From UBA6059 sp964351595 (lineage in GTDB: Bacteria > Bacteroidota > Bacteroidia > Cytophagales > Cyclobacteriaceae), in contig CAYGOT010000084.1 in NCBI GenBank assembly GCA_964351595.1, positions 1 to 22,168 on the forward strand: a stretch of DNA of 22,168 bases. The letters are read 5' to 3'. The notes beneath the pieces are model-generated. The model did not search any database, had not been told where the DNA came from, and saw nothing but the letters and a program-made list of their open reading frames with translations. Within the stretch, counting starts at the first letter, position 1. Every line of letters starts with the position of its first letter. Shown piece by piece: positions 7,845 through 16,888 of the stretch. The position numbers and the translations under genes are program-made.

Positions 7845-10517
7845 CTATTTAAAGACCGCCTTCCTGATCATATCCACTGGTATGATGATCAATGACATTC
7901 CAATGATCATCAACCACTCACGTGGACTAAGGCCTACGGTACGCAGGATAGTTCCTCCTATGTATGTGAATACAATTTGCAGTGTAAATATCAGCCCCAT
8001 CACACGCAAGAAGCCTGGGTTTTGACCAAGGTTGTCAAAGATGTTGATACTCTCCGTGCGCACATTGAACCCATTAAACACAATCATGAAGATGAACAGG
8101 TTAAAGAAGGCCGTGAGGAATACAGCCTCGTTGTAAACGCCATCTCGCATAAACATCTCTTTGAAGGGAGAGTAAGTCAAAAACAACAAAGAGAAGAATG
8201 TGATAAATAGTCCACTTGACATGATGCCCTTGAACATTTCTTTAGTCACAATATTCTCATCTCTATCTACAGGCTTCTCCTCCATGTAGCGCATCAGCGC
8301 TGGCTCACCACCAAAGGCTATTGCCGCTAGGGTATCCATGATGATATTAATCCAAAGGAGCTGAATGATCGTCAATGGAAAGTCAATGCCGAAAATAGGA
8401 CCCAAGAATGCGGTGGTTACCGCCGCTACATTGACGGTCAATTGAAAGACAACAAACTTGCGAATAGACTTGAAGATCGTCCTACCGTATCGAATCGCAT
8501 TGTTGATACTATTGAAGTTGTCATCAAGGATGACAATATCGCCGGCCTCCTTTGAGACTTCAGATCCACTACCCATGGCTATTCCTACATCAGACTGCTT
8601 TAGGGCAGCACTGTCGTTGACACCATCTCCCGTCATACCGACCACTTTACCTACGCTCTTCGAAATACGCACCATTCGACTTTTGTCCGTCGGTAGCGCT
8701 CTCGCAATTACACGGAGGTTAGGCAGAATTTTCTTTATGTCATCATCAGACATCTCATTGAGCTCTGAAGAAACTAAGATGACGTCATCTTTATTTTGAA
8801 GAAGACCTACCTCTTGTGCTATGGCTTTTGCAGTACCTTTTCTATCGCCGGTGATCATCACAGCCTGCACTCCTGCCTTTTGCACAGCAGCGATGGAAGT
8901 CAAAGATTCATCACGTATCTCATCGCGAATACCTACAATGCCAACCAGCGTACTGTGCTCCGGTAAAGCCTCGTCATCTCTGATCGGCTCGTCAGAAGTC
9001 GACAGTGCAATCAAGCGGATTCCCTGGTCGGCCAATACATCCATATCCTTCACAAGGCGATCAATATCCGGGATTGGAGCTATTGTACCATCTTCCTTAT
9101 AGTAGTTTTTTGTACCCGAAAGAATTACCTCTGGAGCGCCTTTCACCAAGGTGAACTTCTTCTCTTTGATGCCCTTGATTTCACCATTGAGTTCTACCTC
9201 GGCAGCTGAGAACTTGCGCTGACTATTGAAGAGAATCTTGTTTTTCTGATCTACCTCCCACTTGTTGATCTTTTTGATATCATCGAGTGCCATAAAGCTG
9301 ATCAAAGCGCGCTCGGACATATTACCTCCTACTACTTCTCCGTCAGGTGCTATAAAGCTGGAGGTGTTTTCAAGAATAGAGAAGCCCAGGAGCGTGCCCA
9401 ATGGCTCATGAATGCTCGTGTAGGAATCAAAGCTCTTTCCGGATCCATCGATGAACATCTTCGGTTCGAGCTTACCTTTCGTAATGGTACCTGTCTTATC
9501 AGAAAAAAGTATATTCAGGCTACCTGCTGTTTCGATTCCCAACAGTTTTCTTACCAGCACCTTTTCTTTAAGCAGCTTCTGCATATTTAGCGATAGCACT
9601 ATCGCAATCATCATCGGCAGTCCCTCAGGTATAGCTGCAACCACGATAATGATCGAAAGCACCAGGGCATTCATCACTTCGGTAATCACCACCTCCCAAT
9701 CGGTGATGTGGGCAATAATGCGCTCCATCTCAAAGCCCTGAGCGACAACAAGCTTATTGAATATAAAGGTGACAGCTATAAGCACAGCAGCTATATAACC
9801 GGCTTTGGATATCTGCTCAGCCAGACCCTTGAGTTTTAGCTGAAGTGGCGAAAGTCTCGTTTCACTCTCCGCAAGTTCTTTTGATAGGATGCCGTAGAAT
9901 GACTTATCTCCAACGGTCTCCACCTGCATTACTCCTTCTCCGTCTTCGATGACTGACCCTCTGAAGAGATGATAAGGATTACCAAGGTCGAAATCCTTCT
10001 CATCCTCATCGTCGTGTGGCACCCTTTTGGTGACTGCCTCTGATTCTCCTGTCAGGGAGGCTTGGTTTACACGCAACTCTCCACTTGCCAGGACACCATC
10101 AGCAGGAACCTTGTCGCCAGATTGCAGCAAGACATAGTCTCCTTTGACTAATTCGCCGATAGGCACATGAGTAACATGTCCATCTCTGAAAACATTGCTC
10201 GAAATCTGTGAAGCCTCCTCCTGTAGTTTCTGAAAAGAGGTTTCGTTGCTGTATTCCGATAGGGTCGAAACCACTGTGGCCAACAATACCGCCACGCCAA
10301 TGGCGACTGCCTCATACCACTCGGTGAGACCAAATAGTGATAGCACAAAAATAATGACCAGTGCCCCGGTCAAAATGATAATAATAGGATCTTTGAAGTT
10401 CTCTACCAGCTTACTCCAGAAGCTCTCAATCACATATGGCGTCAATTCATTGCTACCATGTTGCTTACGCGAAGCGACCACCTCATCTTGCGTGAGTCCC
10501 TTAAACTGAAATTTCAT
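7845..10517 (-). CDS. Calcium-translocating P-type ATPase, PMCA type
   Basis: This 890-residue P2-type ATPase probably exports Ca2+ from the cytoplasm. TGES is at 156-159 (actuator domain). TM4 has VVAAIPEGLP (292-301), matching the Ca2+-binding PEGLP motif. The phosphorylated residue is D340 in SDKTGTITKG, where the usual Leu after the second Thr is Ile. The nucleotide domain has FTLVKGAPE (455-463). The hinge has ITGDRKGTAKAI (555-566) and MTGDGVNDSAALK (628-640). TM5 shows QLTVNVAAV (692-700) and TM6 shows LLWINIIMDTLA (720-731), with N724 and D728. These TM5/TM6 patterns match PMCA-type pumps, which have one Ca2+ site, rather than two-site SERCA pumps. Ten TM segments are expected. It is monocistronic on the minus strand. 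Other divalent cations cannot be excluded. Confidence 0.93.
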   Translation of the reverse strand: MKFQFKGLTQDEVVASRKQHGSNELTPYVIESFWSKLVENFKDPIIIILTGALVIIFVLSLFGLTEWYEAVAIGVAVLLATVVSTLSEYSNETSFQKLQEEASQISSNVFRDGHVTHVPIGELVKGDYVLLQSGDKVPADGVLASGELRVNQASLTGESEAVTKRVPHDDEDEKDFDLGNPYHLFRGSVIEDGEGVMQVETVGDKSFYGILSKELAESETRLSPLQLKLKGLAEQISKAGYIAAVLIAVTFIFNKLVVAQGFEMERIIAHITDWEVVITEVMNALVLSIIIVVAAIPEGLPMMIAIVLSLNMQKLLKEKVLVRKLLGIETAGSLNILFSDKTGTITKGKLEPKMFIDGSGKSFDSYTSIHEPLGTLLGFSILENTSSFIAPDGEVVGGNMSERALISFMALDDIKKINKWEVDQKNKILFNSQRKFSAAEVELNGEIKGIKEKKFTLVKGAPEVILSGTKNYYKEDGTIAPIPDIDRLVKDMDVLADQGIRLIALSTSDEPIRDDEALPEHSTLVGIVGIRDEIRDESLTSIAAVQKAGVQAVMITGDRKGTAKAIAQEVGLLQNKDDVILVSSELNEMSDDDIKKILPNLRVIARALPTDKSRMVRISKSVGKVVGMTGDGVNDSAALKQSDVGIAMGSGSEVSKEAGDIVILDDNFNSINNAIRYGRTIFKSIRKFVVFQLTVNVAAVTTAFLGPIFGIDFPLTIIQLLWINIIMDTLAAIAFGGEPALMRYMEEKPVDRDENIVTKEMFKGIMSSGLFITFFSLLFLTYSPFKEMFMRDGVYNEAVFLTAFFNLFIFMIVFNGFNVRTESINIFDNLGQNPGFLRVMGLIFTLQIVFTYIGGTILRTVGLSPREWLMIIGMSLIIIPVDMIRKAVFK

Positions 10518-10568
10518 ATGCTCTACTCAATTAATAAATCTCACAAACAGGCGTTCCACCTTTTACCC

Positions 10569-10586
10569 TTGTCATAGTAATGACAA
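10569..10586. promoter_or_regulatory. Perfect 18-bp dyad upstream of the Ca2+ ATPase, candidate operator
   Basis: TTGTCAT-AGTA-ATGACAA is a perfect inverted repeat with 7-bp arms and a 4-bp spacer, 52-69 bp upstream of the ATPase start codon on its 5' side. No gene covers it. The arms are AT-mixed and there is no T-run, so it looks more like the binding site of a dimeric regulator than a terminator. The cognate protein cannot be named from this window. The rest of the 10518-10807 gap shows a smaller dyad, AGAGT-GACAT-ACTCT (10684-10698), and nothing else clear. Confidence 0.45.
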
Positions 10587-10807
10587 CAATGCTTTAACAA
10601 TTCGATAGCTGTGTTCTGAAAAGTACAAGTGAGAATCAAAAATCGGTAATTCTCCTATCGAAAGATAAGAAATTTGGTAACATAGAGTGACATACTCTCA
10701 AAAAATCGACGAAACTGATGCCTTGAAAGTTGAATCGGATTCATTTGGGGTTACCTTTCTATATCCCTCAGCCACAATTAGCTGACTCTGGCTATCTTGT
10801 GATTGTA

Positions 10808-11812
10808 ATGACAAAGTCGATTTTGAGGGGTGTACAAAGAATAATACGAGTTTTAAGCATCGCGATTACACCTGTATTCTTCAGTATCCAAACGCTGGAA
10901 GCTCAATCACCTCTTGAATTTGAGAAAGTCGATAAGCTCCCGGTCGGTGTATTTGATATGGGCTATTGCGCTACTGAAAAAGCCATATTTAGCATCGGAG
11001 GTCGGATTGTTCAAGGAGGAGAGATTAAGAATACAGAGGTTATTATGATTTACTCTCCTTTCACGGATGATTGGTCCAAGGCGCTATTTACATCCGGGGA
11101 TATAGCAGTCAAGGGTTCGTCGACAAGTGCCTACCTTCAAAGTAGCAATAGCATCTATACACTTGCTCTTAGTGCTGTCAATGGAGAGGGTGATGCAACC
11201 TATCCCATTGAAGTACTCAACCTGGATAACTACAGGCTGACATATGATGAGGATAACCCTCACAAAGCTGCGCTAGCTGGTATCGCAACTGATAGTGCTA
11301 GCCTTTTCCTATTTGGAGGCTACTCGACCAACGAGGAAGGGGAGTTTGAATTCAATAATCAACTTCATAAGTACAATCCGGCTACTTCCGAGTGGATCGA
11401 ACTAAGTAACCTACCGGAAGGTCGGCGTAGTAAAGGTGTGATCACAGGCAATCATCTCTACGTTATCGGTGGTGAGACCGAGGATGGAGTAACCGCAGAA
11501 GTGCTCAAGTATAACATTGCAACAGACCGTTGGTCTTTCGTGGGCTATCTACCCTACGCATCCAATGCTCATTCAATAACATCGCAAAATGAATACATCT
11601 TCATCATAGCTGGCGATGAGCAGGCCGACAAGCTCCTGATGATCAATTCGAAGACCAACGACATTAATCAGTTTGATATCAAGTTTGGGTTCGAAAAACC
11701 TGGGATATCGGTAATAGAAGACCACTTGTACCTATTCGGTGGCTATGCACCTCGCAGTAATACAGCTAATCGAAGAACGCTGAGAATCCGCCTGGAGGAG
11801 TTGATCAGGTGA
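10808..11812 (+). CDS. Exported Kelch-repeat beta-propeller protein
   Basis: From the ATG at 10808 the protein has 334 residues and begins with a signal peptide: basic MTKSILRGVQR, a hydrophobic stretch to about residue 30, and cleavage near LEAQ-S. The mature part shows Kelch blades with Gly-Gly pairs at 64-65, 170-171, 221-222 and 311-312. Paired Tyr/Trp residues follow the usual spacing, for example LHKYNPATSEWIEL (186-199) and LKYNIATDRWSFV (233-245). Five to six blades would close one propeller, so this is a whole domain without an attached enzyme. A longer reading from TTG at 10730 would put 26 extra residues before the signal peptide and is less likely. Function is unknown; a periplasmic or surface binding scaffold is inferred. 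It stands alone, 110 bp before the permease operon. Confidence 0.8.
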   Translation: MTKSILRGVQRIIRVLSIAITPVFFSIQTLEAQSPLEFEKVDKLPVGVFDMGYCATEKAIFSIGGRIVQGGEIKNTEVIMIYSPFTDDWSKALFTSGDIAVKGSSTSAYLQSSNSIYTLALSAVNGEGDATYPIEVLNLDNYRLTYDEDNPHKAALAGIATDSASLFLFGGYSTNEEGEFEFNNQLHKYNPATSEWIELSNLPEGRRSKGVITGNHLYVIGGETEDGVTAEVLKYNIATDRWSFVGYLPYASNAHSITSQNEYIFIIAGDEQADKLLMINSKTNDINQFDIKFGFEKPGISVIEDHLYLFGGYAPRSNTANRRTLRIRLEELIR

Positions 11813-11922
11813 GGTGAACACCATCTGTCCGGTTTATATCCACTTCTTTGATAAATGGTGTCCAATTATTACTATCAAATTCTCATTATTGAGTCTAGTT
11901 TTCAGGTTCTATAAAGATCTCT

Positions 11923-14352
11923 ATGCTTAAAAACTACATTCTCACTGCCTGGCGTAACCTGCTCAAAAACAGGGTTTTCTCGATTATTAATTTGGTTGGC
12001 TTCTCACTAGGTGTCGCCTGTACCATACTCATCTTCGCCTATGTCTGGGACGAACTCCACTTTGATCAATATCACGAGCACACTGAGCGCACGTACCGCG
12101 TAGCACTGGAGCGAAGTTTCCCGAACAGAACTACCGGCTATGCTACCACGCCAGCCCCTCTGGGCCCAACTATCGCCAGAGAAATACCTGAAGTCGAAGC
12201 AGCCGCAAGGGTATTCGAACCGTTCACCCAGGTAAGGATCAAAATCGGGGATCGAAGCTTCTTTGAAGAGAACGTATATGCCGCAGATTCTACCTTCTTT
12301 GATATTTTCAGCTATGAATCGCTGGAGGGAAGTCTATCCGATGCACTCAAGCAACCACGTGCTGCGGTGCTGACTGACCATATGAAAACGAAGCTCTTCG
12401 GGAAAAACAATGCGCTGGGTGAGCTGATCGAGGTGGGTGACACTTCGCTATACCGAGTCACGGCAGTCATTGAAAATCCACCGAAGCAGAGTCACTTCAA
12501 GTTTGATATGCTGCTCTCCTTTCACAGCTTCCCTTTTCACCAAAACACTTTCTGGGGATCGTACAGTCTGTACAATTATATAAGGCTCAAAGACCCTCAA
12601 ACGAAGCAGGCGGTAGAAACAAAAATGCCCACCATCATAGAACAGTACATGGCGCCACAGGTAGAGGCTGTACTTGGCAATACTTATCAGGAATATGTGG
12701 ATGCCGGCAATATTCACAACTACTACTTGCAGCGCATTGACCAAATCCATACCTCCTCTAACCTCGAACGGGAGCTGACACCCAATGCGGATATTCGCTA
12801 TATCTATCTCTTCGGCATCATCGCGGTGATGATCCTGTTCATTGCCAGCTTCAACTTTATGAATCTCGCTACCGCCAATGCGGTAAAACGTGGCAAGGAG
12901 GTGGCCGTCCGCAAGGTGCTGGGATCTCTCAAAAGTCAACTGGTCTTTCAGTTCTTATCAGAATCTGTGATGATTACAGCCATGGCTGTATCCATAGCTC
13001 TCCTTGGTGCATGGCTATTACTGCCCTACTTCAATGAGCTATCAGGCAAGGAGCTTGCTTTCTCAGACTTCTCGGGTGTACAGGTCGTGGCATTCCTAAC
13101 GCTGCTGACGATTGTCGTCGGTATTTTGTCTGGGCTTTACCCGGCCTTCTTCATCTCCGGTTTTGATACGCTCCGCATCTTCAAAGGTGCACTCAAGCTG
13201 TCCAGTAAAAAATTTGGCTTGAGAAATATCCTTATCACTTTTCAGTTTGCAGCGTCGCTATTCCTTGTGATTAGCACCGTTTTCATCTTGCGGCAGATGG
13301 ACTATATGATGAACCAAAAGCTTGGTTTTGCCAAGGAGCGAATGGTGATCGTGAATACAGGCAACAACCTGGGATCGAACTATCGTGCTTTTCTGGACGA
13401 TCTTCAAAATCAGACCTATATAGCCGAAGTTAGCGCATCAATTCATACGCCCGGTCGACGAAGTGGCGGGGGTACCTTCCAAGCCATTGGGATACCGGCT
13501 ACCGAGCGCTTTCTTTTTGATGCATTCAACACTGACTATTCTTTTGCAAAAACATACGATCTGGAACTGGTCTCTGGTAGGTTCTTCAACTCTGACTTGC
13601 AGAGTGATACAGCATCGATAGTCATCAATGAAACATGTGCCAAAATGGTCGGCTGGGATGATCCTATAGGTCAGCGCATATTAGTGACCAACGCTCCTTT
13701 TCAACATCGGATCGTAGGCGTAGTAAAGGATTTTCACCAAACCTCGCTACACGAAGAAATCAGCCCGATGGTCTTTTTCGGTATTCACCCTGATAATGTC
13801 GTGACGGCTCAGCCCCCGCTCATTTCTGTCAGGCTGGCTGCACAAGCCGACTTGAGAAGCTCTCTGGATCAGTTGGAAACCAAATGGGCCGAGTGGGTGC
13901 CGGGTGAACTCTTTCGATACTCATTTTTGGATGATGAGTTTGACGCCTTGTATAGAGAGGAGCAGAAGTTCGCTGATGTCTTCACCAGCTTTTCTATCCT
14001 GGCCATCTCCATTGCGTTAGTTGGCGTGATTGGGCTATCACTTTTCATCTCGGCAGAGCGCACCAAAGAAATCGGCATCCGCAAGGTGCTTGGTGCTAAT
14101 ATTCCCCAGATCATGGCACTCCTTTCGATCGACTTTCTCATACTTATTGGCATTGCCAACCTCGTCATCTGGCCCTTGGCTTACTACAGCATCAACCAAT
14201 GGCTCTCCAATTATCCATATGCCACTACCGTAAATGTGCTTTGGTTCATTGCCATTGGACTGGCCTTTGCCAGCACGATCATATTTACCATTAGTTTCAT
14301 CACCTTCAAAGCCGCCAGTGTCAATCCAGTGCGATCTATCAAATACGAATAG
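11923..14352 (+). CDS. ABC transporter permease, MacB/FtsX-like (first of tandem pair)
   Basis: This 809-residue membrane protein has the duplicated MacB-PCD/FtsX layout common in Bacteroidota. TM1 is at about 18-42, and a first periplasmic domain spans about 45-290. Three TMs follow (about 292-318, 345-370, 385-412), with the cytoplasmic coupling motif EVAVRKVLGS at 326-335. A fifth TM lies at about 434-456 and a second periplasmic domain at about 460-685. The last three TMs (about 690-797) have EIGIRKVLGA at 716-725. Such permeases work with a separate ATPase in mechanotransmission or lipoprotein/peptide export, but no ATPase gene is in the window. The N-terminus (AWRNLLKNRVFSIINLVGFS) closely matches the next gene, so the two are paralogues. 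The next gene begins 2 bp after its stop. Confidence 0.9.
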   Translation: MLKNYILTAWRNLLKNRVFSIINLVGFSLGVACTILIFAYVWDELHFDQYHEHTERTYRVALERSFPNRTTGYATTPAPLGPTIAREIPEVEAAARVFEPFTQVRIKIGDRSFFEENVYAADSTFFDIFSYESLEGSLSDALKQPRAAVLTDHMKTKLFGKNNALGELIEVGDTSLYRVTAVIENPPKQSHFKFDMLLSFHSFPFHQNTFWGSYSLYNYIRLKDPQTKQAVETKMPTIIEQYMAPQVEAVLGNTYQEYVDAGNIHNYYLQRIDQIHTSSNLERELTPNADIRYIYLFGIIAVMILFIASFNFMNLATANAVKRGKEVAVRKVLGSLKSQLVFQFLSESVMITAMAVSIALLGAWLLLPYFNELSGKELAFSDFSGVQVVAFLTLLTIVVGILSGLYPAFFISGFDTLRIFKGALKLSSKKFGLRNILITFQFAASLFLVISTVFILRQMDYMMNQKLGFAKERMVIVNTGNNLGSNYRAFLDDLQNQTYIAEVSASIHTPGRRSGGGTFQAIGIPATERFLFDAFNTDYSFAKTYDLELVSGRFFNSDLQSDTASIVINETCAKMVGWDDPIGQRILVTNAPFQHRIVGVVKDFHQTSLHEEISPMVFFGIHPDNVVTAQPPLISVRLAAQADLRSSLDQLETKWAEWVPGELFRYSFLDDEFDALYREEQKFADVFTSFSILAISIALVGVIGLSLFISAERTKEIGIRKVLGANIPQIMALLSIDFLILIGIANLVIWPLAYYSINQWLSNYPYATTVNVLWFIAIGLAFASTIIFTISFITFKAASVNPVRSIKYE

Positions 14353-14354
14353 AA

Positions 14355-16880
14355 ATGCTCAAAAGTGTAATCAAATCAGCCCTACGCCATTTTCTTAAAA
14401 GGAAAGGCTTCTCGCTTATCAATATACTGGGGTTGTCGCTTGGCTTGGCAGCATGTCTGCTGGTACTGCAGTATGTCAATGATGAAATAGGCTATGATCA
14501 ATACCACGATGAAAAAGACCGACTCTATAGACTATCACTCAAAGTAGATGTCTTCAGTAGTGAGGCTGAATATCTCGGTGCGTCGAGTTCATATCTCTGG
14601 GGTCCGGCACTGGCAAAAGACTACTCGGGCATTGATGAATATGCGCGAGTAATTCCGGTCAACTACATCACCGGGCCATTCGCTGATACGTGGTTGGCCA
14701 GCCGAAATGATGATTGGGTGGCCGAGGATAAGCTTTACTTCTCAGATGCTTCCATCTTTGATGTATTTACCTGGCCGATGCTCGAGGGAGATGCCTCCAC
14801 CGCGTTAGCTCGACCCAATTCCATCGTCCTGTCCACCAGCATGGCAGAGAAATATTTCCAGGGTCAGTCACCTATCGGTAAAATGATCACATTCGACACC
14901 AACTCCAGCAATCCGGACAAAGCTGAAACCAATGTAAGTTTTCATGTGACAGGGGTAATGCATGACATTCCTGATAAGAGTCACCTCAAACCCGACTTCC
15001 TGATCTCTTTATCTACACTCAACAGCTATTTTAGTGGTGATATGGTCAATGGCTTCACGCCCAGATCATGGTACTGGCGTGGCACAGTCGGCTATACCTA
15101 CCTGCTCTTGAATCCAAATACCTCCCCTGAATTATTCTCACAAAACTTTGCGCCTTTCATAGATAAATACCTGGGTGATATGACTACTTCACGCGGTTAC
15201 GACTATATCCCGCTGCTCCAAAAAGTGGAGGACATTCACTTCGATAGCCAGTTTAATGGTAATCCTGAACCCGGAGGTGACAAAACCCAACTCACCATCC
15301 TCGGTGTAGTCGCCCTGTTTATTCTCCTAATCTCCATGGTCAATTATATCAACCTTGCTACTGCCAGAGCTGCAGAAAGAGGTAGAGAGCTTGGTGTGCG
15401 AGGCGTAATGGGAGCGAGTCAGGGTATACTACTGAAGCAGATGATTGTTGAGTCGATTATTTTCTGTTTGCTGGCGGCTATAGCCGGCCTCCTAATATTC
15501 CTGATCGCCTCACCAACCTTCTACAGTCTACTCGGCAAGTCCATTTCAATAACTGATATAGATTGGATTTTGATCATTCCAGGCATGATCGTCATCAGTA
15601 TCATTACAGGACTTGTCGCTGGAAGCTACCCCGCCTTCTTCATCCTCAGATTCCCTCCCTATCGACTAGTCAAGGGCATTAAGCTATCGCAAAAATCCGG
15701 GAGGAAGCTCCGTCAGTCATTGGTAGTACTACAGTTTGGCATCTCCATTTTCTTTTTGATTGCCACTTTCGTAGTGGGCAATCAAATAACGTATATGCAA
15801 GGCTTTGGGCTCGGATTTGACCCGCAAGGCGTACTCGTAATACCTCCTGAAAAAATCAACTACCTAGGTAATAACGAGGTAGCATTCATGAATGAGGTGC
15901 AACGAATTCAGGGTGTGATAGGCGCGACGAGCGCCATTGGGGTACCGGGGAACGAGGGCGTGGGTGACATCTTCGCTGATTACAATGATCTGAGCAAAGA
16001 AGGTACGTCAATGACACAGTACATGGTCGACTTTGAATATCTGAGTACGATCGGACTAAACGTGGTTCATGGACGTGCCTTGGATATAAATCGTAGTACA
16101 GACCATTATCCGACAGAGGTTGCCGACGGTGAAAAGCCCCGGTTCAACGCGTTGATCAATGAAACTGCCGCAAGAGCACTGGGTTGGTCTGCTGAAGAAG
16201 CCATTGGCAAGCAGCTCACCAGAGACCCTAATGATCAGGACTTTGTTGCTACCATCGTAGGCGTCATCAAAGACTTCCATCTCCAATCACTTCAGCAGCC
16301 AATTAACCCCCTGATACTCTACAACCGACCAGAGGCTCGTCCCAGCAGACATTTGGCTATCCGTGTAAGACCAGAAGCCAGGAAGGAGCTCTTCACGTCC
16401 ATCGAATCCGTCTGGCTCACCATGGCCAACGACGAACCCTTTGACTACTACTGGATGGACCAGTCATTTCTGGAACAATATGCTCAGGAAGAGAATAGAT
16501 CGCAGGTTTACCGCTATGCCTCTGTCATCGCACTTATTATTTCTGCTCTTGGCCTATTAGGCTTAGCCACCTATGCTGCTCAAAGTCGTCTGAAGGAAAT
16601 TAGTATCCGAAAAGTGCTAGGTGCACGTACACTCACTATTGCGAGCCTTCTATCAACAGAATTTTTCATCCTGATAGCGGCAGCTATCATTATAGCCTCA
16701 CCCGCCGCATGGTACTTTATGGATAAGTGGCTGGACAATTATCCCTATCGAATTACTGTCGGTTTGAGCGAAATTCTGCCAGCTAGCCTTTTCGCGCTGC
16801 TCGTATGTGCCATCACCATCAGCTTTCAAACTCTGAAGGCCAGCCGACAAAATCCAATAAGGGGATTGAGAGATGAATAA
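14355..16880 (+). CDS. ABC transporter permease, MacB/FtsX-like (second of tandem pair)
   Basis: This 841-residue paralogue of the upstream permease has the same eight-TM double FtsX layout. TM1 is at about 18-42, and the first FtsX block has TMs at about 312-335, 362-386 and 403-430. TM5 is at about 453-476 and the last block at about 722-828. The C-terminal coupling motif EISIRKVLGA (748-757) is intact. The internal copy reads ELGVRGVMGA (345-354), so the usual Arg-Lys-Val-Leu is changed to Arg-Gly-Val-Met. The two permeases may form a heterodimer with unequal ATPase contacts, which is inference. An AraC-family regulator gene starts 8 bp downstream, so regulator and permeases are probably cotranscribed. 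Confidence 0.9.
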   Translation: MLKSVIKSALRHFLKRKGFSLINILGLSLGLAACLLVLQYVNDEIGYDQYHDEKDRLYRLSLKVDVFSSEAEYLGASSSYLWGPALAKDYSGIDEYARVIPVNYITGPFADTWLASRNDDWVAEDKLYFSDASIFDVFTWPMLEGDASTALARPNSIVLSTSMAEKYFQGQSPIGKMITFDTNSSNPDKAETNVSFHVTGVMHDIPDKSHLKPDFLISLSTLNSYFSGDMVNGFTPRSWYWRGTVGYTYLLLNPNTSPELFSQNFAPFIDKYLGDMTTSRGYDYIPLLQKVEDIHFDSQFNGNPEPGGDKTQLTILGVVALFILLISMVNYINLATARAAERGRELGVRGVMGASQGILLKQMIVESIIFCLLAAIAGLLIFLIASPTFYSLLGKSISITDIDWILIIPGMIVISIITGLVAGSYPAFFILRFPPYRLVKGIKLSQKSGRKLRQSLVVLQFGISIFFLIATFVVGNQITYMQGFGLGFDPQGVLVIPPEKINYLGNNEVAFMNEVQRIQGVIGATSAIGVPGNEGVGDIFADYNDLSKEGTSMTQYMVDFEYLSTIGLNVVHGRALDINRSTDHYPTEVADGEKPRFNALINETAARALGWSAEEAIGKQLTRDPNDQDFVATIVGVIKDFHLQSLQQPINPLILYNRPEARPSRHLAIRVRPEARKELFTSIESVWLTMANDEPFDYYWMDQSFLEQYAQEENRSQVYRYASVIALIISALGLLGLATYAAQSRLKEISIRKVLGARTLTIASLLSTEFFILIAAAIIIASPAAWYFMDKWLDNYPYRITVGLSEILPASLFALLVCAITISFQTLKASRQNPIRGLRDE

Positions 16881-16888
16881 ATAGTCCA

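Noticed and set aside
8458..8799. 113-codon open frame on the plus strand
   Set aside because: It is antisense to the hinge and TM region of the Ca2+ ATPase; its composition reflects the complementary strand of a conserved gene.
10730..10807. Upstream TTG start for the Kelch gene
   Set aside because: It would place 26 residues before a good signal peptide, while the ATG at 10808 gives a standard secreted-protein N-terminus.
11818..11861. ACACCAT...ATGGTGT inverted repeat after the Kelch gene
   Set aside because: The 7-bp arms are separated by 30 bases with no T-run; this is within chance and not convincing as a terminator or operator.
12448..12939. 163-codon open frame on the minus strand
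   Set aside because: It lies fully inside the first permease gene, whose motifs and membrane segments are clear. Its product is His/Arg-rich with no recognisable domain, so it is a shadow frame.
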